From Cavia porcellus (Eukaryota > Chordata > Mammalia > Rodentia > Caviidae), in assembly GCF_034190915.1 (NCBI RefSeq), contig NW_026947496.1, positions 56,802,501 to 56,866,500 of the forward strand: DNA of 64,000 nt, written 5' to 3'. Of this stretch, positions 12,691-23,590 are shown piece after piece. The stretch's first letter is position 1. Each line of letters starts with the position of its first letter. The translations under genes were made by a program, and so were the position numbers. The notes under the pieces were generated by a model, which saw only the letters and a program-made list of their open reading frames with translations, ran no database searches and had not been told where the DNA came from.

Positions 12691-13586
12691 TGTCCTATTC
12701 AGCTCTCATTGTGAACTGCCGGTGTTAGAGCAAATAGAAAGAGAACAAAGGTAAGCTGAGTCAGCAGGGCACATACAAAAGGAGAGAAGTAGAGGGCCTC
12801 ACTGAGGACTGGGAATGCTTAATAGAGAAAAGAAGCTGGGTGGGGGAAGTGAAAACATCACAATTAGGAGAAATTCGAATTTGTTTAAGTCTAGAAATAT
12901 TATTTTGTGTCTTTATAAACAGTTAATGAAGGTCACATATGATCTAACTCTTCTCAGTTAGTCAGGGATACCACTGTAACAGTGACAAGTTATCAGTGAT
13001 GATCTTAGTTATTAAAGGACAAGAAGCACTTAATAACTTACGTTAGCTAAACTGAGGTCTTGAACTCAATTAAAATATTTTCTTTTACTTCCTTTTATAT
13101 GACATTAGATGCTATCAGTTTGGTATAGTAGAATTTCTATAACATTTTTAAACTTCTAAGTACTGGTAACTTGGCAAATCAACCAAATTTGTAGAAATGT
13201 ATCTATATTCAGGTAATTGAGTGTGAAATAAAGCTCATTCTCCAGTGATTTGCATTGTGATTTGATTAAGGTTTATAAATGTATTTCTAAAAATCCACAT
13301 AAATTATATGTTGAAGAACTTCAGATAAACAACTGGGCTAGAAAGATGATCACCACTGGAGGAAACAATCCATTAATATAAGATTTCTTAGAAAACTGTG
13401 ATTTATTTTGCTATGAGTGTGTTTTAAGACAGCAACTTGGTTCATGTTCAAATATGTTCAGACTCTTCCATTTCTGAAATGGGAGACTGATTTCTTTACA
13501 CAGACAAATTCTGATGTATAGTCAGAGGTTTTGCAGATAGTAACAGTGAAAATAACTATGAACTAAATATGTGCAAAAAGCAAGAA
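12691..13586. other. Unclassified DNA, no gene seen
   Basis: No recognised repeat or coding feature. Confidence 0.5.
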
Positions 13587-13847
13587 TCAATATCTCCCGT
13601 AATTTCTGGATGGGTAGTGGCTTTGAGCTGAATGTTTATGTGCCCGTGAAATTTCATGCACTGAAATCCAATTGATGGTATTGGAAGATGTGGTCTTTGG
13701 GAGACAAGAGAGTAATGAGTTCCAGTCCTCATGGATAAGATTACTGTGTTTACAAGAGACTTCTCCACTACTCCCATGTGCGGACACAGTGAAAAAGTGC
13801 TGCTGGGTATGACACAGCAGATACCAAACGTGTCAGCACTGTATTAG
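13587..13847 (-). mobile_element. MaLR LTR fragment, antisense
   Basis: Reverse-strand MaLR signature: 'tgagctgaatgtttatgtgc' near 13625, 'gaaatttcatgcactgaaat' near 13648, 'ttgatggtattggaagatgt' near 13671, 'ctttgggagacaagagagta' near 13695 and 'atgtgcggacacagtgaaaa' near 13775. Two overlapping minus-strand frames of about 70 codons lie wholly inside it and are not genes. The match ends where a sense LTR begins. Confidence 0.75.
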
Positions 13848-14000
13848 TTTTCTACTACGTCACAAAAGTCCTAAGGTTATCAATTTAAAATAAGGAAAGA
13901 CTTATTTTGGCCAATGGTTTCAGAGATTTTAATCCATAGTTAGTTTGTCCTGTTGTTCTGAACTTGTGGTTGCATATCATATGTTTGGTAAACCTAGCCT
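13848..14000 (+). mobile_element. MaLR LTR 5' fragment, sense, abutting an antisense LTR
   Basis: Begins like a MaLR LTR ('attagttttctactacgtca' near 13845) and continues 'gacttattttggccaatggt' and 'ttttaatccatagtt'. Only the 5' part is recognisable. Its start lies against the end of the antisense LTR at 13587-13847. Confidence 0.6.
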
Positions 14001-17000
14001 AGATACCTACCCTTTGATAAGAGGTTTCTATACAAAGACTATATCTTTAAACAATTATAAAATATGAAAATGTGAAATAGTTTATTTTCTGTCCTGTCTC
14101 TATAGCATAGATGTGAAGACAGGTGAAAATAACCTTTTCTCAAAGTGTTTGAGGAGCTGGAAAATTCCAGAATGGTTTCTTTGTGCCTTAACTGTGTTGT
14201 CATTACAGTGGAGAGAGCTGCTCTGAGTTGTATAAGTTCTTGTGGAAGTAAAATTTAGCTTGTTTGTAAGTGGCAATAACTTACAATAACTAAAATCCAT
14301 GAGGATTACAGTTCCTTTGTTTTTTAGATTTTTAAAGCCAAATGCACACAAAAAAGTTATTTCATTGTTGCAACTTCCCAAGCAGCTAAGAAAACATAAC
14401 TAAAATAGCCAGATAACTAAATTTTTTATTGCAAAGCCCAGGTTAAAGACCTTCAAAAAGCCAAATAGCAATGCTTAGAGAATTTGAAATAAGGAGAAAA
14501 TTGATCTGAATCCTATACTTACCTGATAGAGCACTAATTAAAAAATAAATAAGAGATCCATTCTACAGTGTAACTTAAACTATTTCCATCTTACTTCACT
14601 TCTTTGACCAAAGAATCCCATTTTCTTGAGGAACTGAAAAGCTTTAAATATGCTGACTTCATGCGTATGCTAAGAGCCACTGTGGGTGTAACTGTGACAT
14701 TTCTCCAGATCTTTGGTGTCATTTTGTCCATTTATATACCATTACCATGGCTACTGAGATAACATTTAAAATAATTCCAATGTAAATCTGACAGCACCTC
14801 ATTAGATTTTTTTTAGAATCATGTAATTAGGTAAGAACAGACTGCTGATTGAGAAGGTTAGAGCAGCCTGAGACAGGGTTACATTCCAGATTAACAATCA
14901 CAAGTCACTCCTTCTTCAAGACCTCTTTACTTTAGCTGAGGTGTCTTTCAGCCTGGAATCAGGAGACCATAATTGTCTAACCTAATCCTTGAGGAGAGAG
15001 GTACATTGAGATACCCATGTTTACTTGTGAATAACAAGAGAGGGCTTTTATGGTTAAGGCCTTGGAGATGTTTTGATACTGGCTCCGAAAAGTCTACTAT
15101 CTTATAAAGGTTAAGGCCCTCAAACTAATATTGTTTTTCTTAACAAACTGTATATTACTTGACAAACTGCATCATTATTTTTCTTAATAAACTGTATATA
15201 ATTATGAAAGATAAAAGTGCCATAAAATCAACAATCTCTTTGGACAAGAAGTTACCTATCACAAGAAGTGGCATAAGCTTGATTCATATTAATAATCTTT
15301 AAATCTATGCCTTGTTCCTGGGCCCACAGGTAAAGTTAAAGTCAAGCACAATCTTAAAATAAACACATTCTATTTTCTGGAGAGGTGGTGCATGAAAGCT
15401 TAATTATCCTGGCTACATTGTTTGGGAAATAGTATCACTGATATTCATTTTGACATTCTTTGGGGTTTTAACTGGGGGAGAATGCTTACGCTCTTGAAAT
15501 CTTCTATAATGAAGAATTTGTACTAAATGGCAAGCAAATCTTGTGGAGGAGCTGATTAGTTCTGACAAATAGCTCGACTCCACTATTTGTGGCCTTTTAA
15601 ATAAAGCTCTCTTCAAATTTGTAAGAAAGGAAAAAAAATATAGGTTCAGAAAAATATCAGTTTGTTATTTTTTTAAAGGGTTGCTTTTCACCACAGAATT
15701 GACTTATACAATTTACATGTAGAATCATATTACATGTAGAATCACTAGTAACGGAGAGCAGTCTACTGATGGATCCACACATCCAGGAAAGTAAGTACAA
15801 GAGAATGGTTCAGAGCTAAACTATCGCATACCTACAGTATATTTATGATGAATTGGTGTTTTGCACAGAACTGATACTAAAGTAAAATGTATTTTCACTG
15901 TTAATGTCATATTGTTTCCTCTGCTTTTACTCAAAAAGAGGCAAAATATACAACAGGGCATTTAGAGAAATAAAAGCTGACCAATGTACTTATTTGTAAC
16001 CCTGATTTTAATCAGTGGTTAAGGAAAGAGGTACAATCTTACAATTTCCAAAAAATACGATGGCTTGTCAAAAGTAAGGCAGTAAATATTACTGGAAGCT
16101 AGTGTATACAGGCCAAGAATACTGTTGAATATTTTACAATGCACAGGACAACCAAAACATAAGATTCTAAAGTAATTATTCAAAATCATTTTCATGGCTT
16201 GAAAGTCATTCCTTGTCTGGCCTTCCAAAGCTGATGATGTATACCTTAGTGAAGAAGGATTCTAGTGGAGCTACACCTTGCAAAGAACTCTGATGCTTCA
16301 GAAATGCTGAAAACCTTTTGCTCCAGAGATAGAACAGCTCATAATATAGGATACTGGGAAATCGTAGTAAAACTCTTCACTTTAGTATTTAGAAAACACA
16401 AGCTCAAAAGCAGTACTTCTAGTATGGAGTCTGGAATCCCAGAGCATCCAGCAGTATCCAGAAAAGAATACTTCTCAGAAAAGGCCCTCTTGTTCAGTGA
16501 TGTGCTTTAATGTCATCCTAAAAAAGACAGAAGGAAATCCAATTCCCAGCCAAAAGCCAAATCAGGTGAGAATTTCTAATAGTGAACAAAGATGGTTCCT
16601 TGAAACTGCCACCACTGATGAGAGGAATGTAAAATTCCAGATAGAAAGGGCCCTTGTTTTAAGATCAAATGAAAACACTGCTCAGAAAAGCACATTGCAG
16701 CTGCCTGCACATCACTCCTTCTCCAAGACAGACATGGATCTGATTCAAACAAAAACACTGGGGAAATTTGATGGTGTATTTTTCACAACAAACATTGTCA
16801 GAACACATTTATTCTTTACATAGCTAGTTTTGTACTCACGATTAAATATGTCTGCTGCCATGGTTCACACCATTCAAATTAGCACAAATATGCAAGTATT
16901 AAATTATTTCAACAGCAAAGAAAAAGCTTTTCTAGAAATAGGTACTTGGATCATATATCTACCTATCCCACCTAACTCCCTGACAAAAAGGTTTAGTGTC

Positions 17001-17512
17001 CACAGGAATTATTGCCCCATAGAGAGAAAGCTTATGAAGTAGATATTTTAAATTCAATACTGCAATTAACTTAGCTCAAGTTAATGTTTCAGGATTTACA
17101 CCAAAACAGGTTTTTGGAAAAAGCTGAGATCAGACTGCATTTATTACTTTTGCTATTTGAGGCCAGTTATCCTAAAAAGATAAAACATATATATTTGGCT
17201 ATAATCAAAAGGGTGTCAATCTCATGAATCTAATTAAATTTCAGAAAGAAGATTACATGACATACCACAAAACTGTACATTCTGCAAAAGACCAAATAAC
17301 TTTGGAACTAAAAACATAGCAGACAGTTTCTGCCTACTATTCAAAAATAAATGGGAAGCCACAGCTTAGGCAGTCAAAAATTTCAAATTTCATTCTCCAT
17401 AAAGGAGAGAACTCTACAGCTTTCAAAATTTGCCTCTTCCTTTTTCTGTTTTCATAGCACCAACAAGCTATGACCTTTCTCCAAAATAAAGAATGTCTTG
17501 AATTTTATTGGA
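14001..17512. other. 3.5 kb without a recognised gene or repeat
   Basis: Mostly unclassified. Direct micro-duplications lie at 15131/15175 (44-bp offset, copies diverged) and 15713/15730 (exact 15-bp copy, 17-bp offset). Frames of 81 codons (16265-16510), 108 codons (16497-16823) and 70 codons (16830-17042) follow one another on the plus strand. Their translations match no family I know and the sequence lacks clear splice signals, so I leave them uncalled. 14640-14850 is compact and not obviously repeat-derived. Confidence 0.5.
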
Positions 17513-17690
17513 TTTTGTTTGTTTCTTCATTTGCAGTACTGGAAATTGAACCCAGAAGCTGAGCTATATTTGCAGCACCATCCCTTTTTTGAGTCAGGGT
17601 CTTACTAAACTCCCCAGACTGGACTTGAATTTGTGAATTTTTGCCTCAGACTCTCAGAGCTTATAGTTTACCACCATGCTAGGCTTATAC
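17513..17690 (-). mobile_element. ID+B1 composite SINE (B1-dID type), antisense
   Basis: Antisense composite. An ID-like part ('gtactggaaattgaacccag' at 17536-17555, then 'aagctgagctatatttgcag') is followed by a 7SL-derived B1 part ('gagtcagggtcttactaaac' near 17590, 'ccccagactggacttgaatt', 'accaccatgctaggct'). Fusion of ID and B1 modules is typical of B1-dID SINEs known from squirrel- and dormouse-related rodents. No open frame is expected; transcription would be by RNA polymerase III from the minus strand. Confidence 0.75.
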
Positions 17691-20514
17691 TTGTATATTT
17701 GTTACTCATTTTTCTGAGAGATTCTATAGCTATCAGGCAAGTGTCAGCAAGGAAACAAAGATGATAGAGCAAAAGGAGAGGTTTTAAAAGCTCTCATGAA
17801 CTTTCTGATCATTACCAAGTTAAGGAATTATATTCTTCCTTTCTTCGTAGTGTACCAGACATGTAGAAGAGGTTTGGCAGCTAAATACTTTTTCAATTGA
17901 CTTCATTACTGTAGAAGAGAAAAACTGAAACACTTAAAAACAGAGCAAAAACATTACTGGGTTGTTAACTAACTAAAAAGTAGGCATTGCCTGGTTTGTC
18001 TTATTCAGTGGAGTCTTTGGAATTTTCATTGTCTTTGAGCTATTCTACAGTTTCATAAGCTGTATTATACTGATAATAATGCAAATGGTTCTTGTTCATA
18101 GAAACACAAATTGTGTACAGTAGTGACACAGTTGATTATTACTGCCCTCTGGATACTGAATAAATTTGTATGTAGTAAGGGCATTCATTTCAGGAATGTT
18201 GATTCTTCTATGAAATATTTATTACATATTACTGTTACATTAAGTAAAATATTTGACAGGCATTTATACTATATTTTTATAAGGTTCACATTCATATTAT
18301 TTTAAAAATTAGACTTTAACATAACCCATGTTTTAAGATTGAAGGATAATCCCTCCAAATCAAATTCAGCATCTTCTCTTGACTAATTAGAGGTTCTCAC
18401 TTTCACAGGAGCTTGAGAATCTGAGATTGGTAAAGTCTAGCTGAGAGAATTATGCTTATTTGGGACAAGTGTTTTACTTGCTTTACATAGTCCCAGTCAC
18501 AATTTGAATTTGTGAATTCTCCTTTTTAAAGTGCAGATATTTCCTTATTAAAATCTTATTTGAGTTTAAAGTAAATTCTTTGACCTTAAGGTACAGAAAA
18601 TTAAGCTTCTTACACTTGTCAATTCATGATACAATAGTCATCATCACTCTCTTCTCTTTTATTTAATGCATAGGTCTCCCAGCCCTCTCCCTTTAAAATA
18701 AGCATGTCCTTGATTAGATTCAAAACTATCCTTTCAATCCAGACTTTAGAGATTTATTGAGATATATGGCTCTTAGGAAATATTTAGTTAAATGTATGGA
18801 TTTTTGACCAAGTATGGTGATGTTCTATATGTTAGGGTGCAATAATTATTGCATTAATGATAGTATAGATCAAATTTCATCCTGTTTATACAATATTGTT
18901 TTTCCAGGTCATGTGGCCATATGTAAGTTTCATTACTTATAAGAAGTGAAAAGAATTCTATTAGTGTATCTATTCTACATTCCTTCCCCTAATAACGGGT
19001 ATGAAGACATCTCTAACCCTCTGCAACTGCACAATGCAGCAATGGACATTATAGTAAGTATCTGTGGCAGGTCTGAGGGGCAGACTTGACTTTCTATGTC
19101 TAATGATATCACATGCTTGATTAGACTCAGCACTGCCATATGGATGTCCATTACACAGAGCTTCTCCCACCAGCACCTTCTGAGCATCCACATGCTTCAG
19201 TATTTCTCAGTGTTATACAACTGCTACATTTTTTTCAAGTTTATAGATTGTGCAATAGTATTTTTGTTTTAATTTGCATTTTCTGTATGATTGTTGTTTT
19301 ACTTGTAGGTACTCTTGAAGCTAAGGTAACAAAACTTACAGAAGGTAGTGAATAAACTCAAAAAATAAGAAGGTTATATTCAATAATTTGCTTTCCTTCA
19401 TCTCCATGAAGAAATGAAAATTCACTGATCCAATTTATTTAAAACCAGATCTTAAGAGATTTTTAATTATTCAATTCATTCATTAAAAAAGTAAAATATT
19501 CATATTTTCATAAAGCACAAGCAAATTTATCAAATATTTAAATTTGCTACAATTAGCAATTAAAATTTAGCTATAGTTCTAGTTTATGAGTTTATAAGAT
19601 ACGGATTATTTTTGTCATTTTATTCAAGAGCTACTTCCCAATCAGTCAAAGGAAGACAATAACAAGCACTCAAAATGTTATTAGAGGACCCCACAAAATG
19701 TAATTTTTTTCAAATTAAAGAAATATAATTTTACATGGAAGAAAATATTCATATAATTTTATTTTTCAATGGAATAAAAGACCCCATGAAGGCAAAAGTG
19801 GCTGGTCATCTACAATATGATATGGTCCTTTTATTTTATTAGTAATATATAGCTGTCATTTTATAGTACTGTGAAGATTATTAATTTGAATGAAACTGAA
19901 GAGATATGTAGTTTATGTATTTCCAATATCATGTTTTGTTTATGTTCAGAAAATCATTTTATTGCTGTTTGTTGTTTTCACACAAAAAAAGAGCTAGTCT
20001 ATAACCATGACTCATAAACTAGACAACATATTTCCAGGATTGATTTTCAGGGGAATTTGGAATCTTATTGTCTTGAAGCATTTGCTGGTTTTACAAGCAG
20101 CCATATCAGAAGGTTGGACAACCAGCTTTGATGGATAGAGGATGCTTTTGATTCTATCATTCCAGCATCCGTTAACATATGTCACGTGATAGCATAGTGT
20201 TCATACTGCCCAGGATGTAGATTAAGAAAACAAAACAGCTTAGAATCTTGAAACCTGTGGAATGTGACAATATTGTCTACTTTTTCTTCTTAGGCTATTA
20301 CTAAAATATAAATAATATAATTAAGGAAACCTATGTAATCTAATGGGAGACTAAAGTCATTTATAAAACTGAGGCAGTGGGCATACACTCACCATCATGA
20401 GGCATTAAGTGGCTACTTTGAGTAAAATCATATCCATCCTAGTGGTCATCCTGGATATATTTACTTCTTTGTGTCTCTTCTGGTCTGTATTTTCTATACA
20501 GTGGTCACATGTGA
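17691..20514. other. Largely unclassified DNA, no gene seen
   Basis: Around 19180-19320, 'gttttaatttgcattttctg' and nearby words weakly resemble antisense L1 3' sequence, but the match is too short to call. Overlapping short frames near 18970-19355 on both strands show no conserved domain. Confidence 0.45.
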
Positions 20515-20640
20515 GAGTTAAACTAGATTTTCAACTTGATTGGCTTGGGAACCTCCCAGGGGAATAGTAAAGCACACTTCTAGGAGTGTCTTGGTGGGAT
20601 CAAGAGATGGAGGGAGAGAAGAGTGAGAGAAAGGGAAACA
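20515..20640 (-). mobile_element. MaLR LTR fragment, antisense
   Basis: Characteristic antisense MT-type words: 'ttttcaacttgattggcttg' near 20529, 'gggaacctcccaggggaata' and 'agtaaagcacacttctagga' near 20567, followed by a GA-rich stretch. Only part of the LTR is recognised. Confidence 0.6.
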
Positions 20641-21409
20641 GTGAAGAAGAAGTAAGATGTCTTATGTGTATGTATAACTCTCCATAAGAAAGTTAATTAT
20701 GTGTTGTAAACATGTACTAATAAAAAATTAAAATGGAAAAAAGAACCTTGTCTTGTTTTACATTCATTCTTCATGTATTATCAAGTCTTGATCAACCATG
20801 AAAATGCTTATCCAATATTTCTATCATTCTTGACACTGTACTCTCTTTTACTAAGAATCCTATAATAATTTGTAACAGTGACGTGATTTTGAGGATTCTC
20901 TCCTTCTGTTTTTCTGCACTGATCTACTCCCCTCAGACCCAGGAAGGAGTCAGGCTCTCAGAAAGGAAGTCATCACTCAATTGCTGTCTTTGTGAATTCT
21001 CCCCATGGCTCCATGCTCACTATTAACAAGGCATACGTTGGCGGCTCAACCCCTTGCCCCAGCCATCTCCAGCTGCTGTTGCTCTTGCCTCTTCTCATCC
21101 TGCACCCTCCATGATTCACTCATCTCTGTAAGTCCTCTGAACACTCCTGTGTTGGGGTGCAATTCCCAGTTGGTAATTCTGTGAGGTGTTTCACACATGC
21201 ACGCACCTAGTTATGTTAAACCATAACTAGGAAGCAGCCTCTGAATTTCATTTTGGAGAATATGCAGTCCATGATCACATATTTGTATTTCCATCTTTCC
21301 AACCTTCCACAAATGACTCCTGTATAGGAACATCAGAATATTCTGAGAACAATAGAATGACTCTTTCACTGATGGAAACATCACAGGATTTAACTGCCAC
21401 ACAGAAAAA
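20641..21409. other. Unclassified DNA, no gene seen
   Basis: 20890-21130 is less AT-rich than the surroundings (CTCC- and CAGC-rich), but no frame or family is recognisable there. Confidence 0.5.
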
Positions 21410-21540
21410 TGTTATTCTGTATGTGTCTCCTCAAGTAAGCTATGAGTTCCTTAAAGTTAGTGATAGCATCTTACCAATAACCTTTTGTGTTGTCATTCTT
21501 TGAAACAGGCTCTTAACATTTGGAATAAAAGTATGCACAT
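21410..21540 (+). mobile_element. L2 LINE 3' end fragment, sense
   Basis: Follows the L2 3' consensus pattern: 'gtctcctcaagtaagctatg', 'agttccttaaagttagtgat' and the terminal 'acatttggaataaaagta', equivalent to the usual 'ctcaataaatg' end. Diverged. Confidence 0.5.
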
Positions 21541-23412
21541 TTCTTCCAAACAGAGATGATTGTTATTACTGTAAATTATCTGAAACTTAATTTGGTTTTG
21601 AGGTGAAATTCTGGGTCAATTTTTAGAAAATTATTTTAATTTGAAAAATTCTTTTCAATTAAATATAGTTAAATGCTTTGATCATTTCTAGGGAGGTTAG
21701 AGCCATCCTAATCAGAATGCTTTTGGAGCCTTGAGAGTCCTACTGCAACTCTAAAAGTGTATCTTGAAACAGATGTTTCATTTTTCTTCACCAAATACTT
21801 CAGAAGATCCTTACACTTAAAAAAATTCCCTGTGAGGAATAAAGCATTTAATTTCAGTTTATAACAGGAGATCTGTAGACTCTATTTGCTTTACTAGTTT
21901 GTAAAGTGTGATAATTTATCAGATATCCACACATGTATTGGATGAAAGTAAACGACCAACAATCAGCTACATTTGGATGTCAGCAACATCTTGGGACAAT
22001 GAAAGGCCAAGTTTTCACATGGATTCATTTGGAGATCTGAGAAGGGCTTGTAAAGTCAGCAGTATGGTTATCAGAAATAACAGATGTAACCTTCGTATGA
22101 GAGTGTTCAGTGGGCGAGAAAGGATATTTTTGCAGAATTAGACTTCTATAGCATGACAATTCAGGAATGTGACTTCGGGTTCAGCAAAGCAATATTTGGT
22201 TCTCTTCAGATTTAAGTTTTAAAAATTGCAAAGGAATTTCTTAAAGTCCACGCATAACACAGCATTTTAAAGTTGTCTACCTTCCATTCCTAAGAGGTAT
22301 TGAAACGCATATCATACCAATGGATCTGAACACTGCTTCCCAGGTTTCTGGCAGGGACATTTACAAGAGTTCTCCAGATAGCAAGAATGATGTAGCAGAT
22401 GTTAGCACAAAGGAAAGAGTAAATGAGATGTGAATTACAGGGTGACGAGGCTTGTATGAATCTCATTTGTTTAACCACCTGAATGGTACACTCCAGGTAT
22501 TAAATGAGCTAGATACTGTTGAACACAATTTTTTTAAATAGCAAAGGAAGGGAGTTTAATGAACTATGCCCACTTGAATGTCCTCATGTCATCTTACCTC
22601 TTCAGCCGTGGCTTACTTAGCTGTTCTCCCCAAGTCTTTTAGTTATTCCTTGGATGATTATGACCTTATCATTCTATTTTCCAGATAATGTAACATTAAG
22701 GATTATTGCATGATTAGTAATTTAATTAGCAGCTGTATTAACAGAGAGACTTTTTCAAATTAAGAACTTACTTTTAATAATCACTGTACAGGAAAGAGCT
22801 GGCAGTTTGAGATGGAAATTTAAGCACTTTATTTCCTCACACTCACCCAGACTGCATGAAGCTCAGATATCCTTGACTTTGTAAAATGATACAAGTCTGA
22901 AAACAACTGTGAGAGGTGCACAATGCTTTCCATGATTTAATGACTTGATTGTATCAGTGATACAAAGGTATCAGCCCAGGGAGGCTTCTTCTTTTTCTCT
23001 TCCCTGTCACTCTTACTGATCACTTTTGTTACCAGAGGAAATCATTTATTCTTGAGTAGTGAGTAGAGGCTATAATTTAGTTTGCTGGAAATAATGAAGA
23101 GTTCTGCAGTTCATTTTTCATTTACCGGCTCTGTTCCCCTGTTCACAGGAGAATTTTTAGTGATCAGTAAAATAAGTTAATTTTCAACCTCACCCTCAGA
23201 TCTACTGTCCTCCTGCTTCTGGAAAATAACTGAGTTAAAAAATAATACTTAAACATTTAATTTGACTTGTGACATAAATATCTCTGTGCTAAACGGAATT
23301 GTTTCCTATTATTATGTCTGTTTAGGAATTTGGATGCCTAAGACATTAGTATAGCAAAAAAAAAAAACACTGAAGGATTTTTAATAGATTAATAATGAAA
23401 CATGGGTCAACG
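21541..23412. other. Unclassified DNA, no gene seen
   Basis: 22660-22790 contains several homeodomain-like words (TTAGTAATTTAATTAGC at 22713-22729) in non-repetitive sequence. A 77-codon frame at 21908-22141 has no recognisable family. Confidence 0.5.
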
Positions 23413-23590
23413 CACGTGGTATAGTTTGAATATTATGCCCTGAGACTGAAAGACATTCTCTGTGTGTTTCTTATGGTTCTGATAACTGGGAAGTGAGGCA
23501 AGGTCAGAAAGACAGAAAGCTCTATAAAGAAGAGTCATGGGTCCAGCATCAAAGCGGTTAAAATGGAACCTGGATCCTAGACTTGAATTC
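23413..23590 (-). mobile_element. Possible MaLR LTR fragment, antisense
   Basis: 'gtggtatagtttgaatatta' followed by 'ggaagtgaggcaaggtcag' and 'agagtcatgggtccagc' loosely resembles an antisense LTR end. Weak call. Confidence 0.3.

Noticed and set aside
13556..13787. Two overlapping minus-strand frames of 66-73 codons
   Set aside because: They lie within an antisense MaLR LTR.
16265..17042. Three consecutive plus-strand frames as a possible multi-part gene
   Set aside because: The phases differ, there are no convincing splice sites, no family resemblance and no codon pattern distinct from the AT-rich background.
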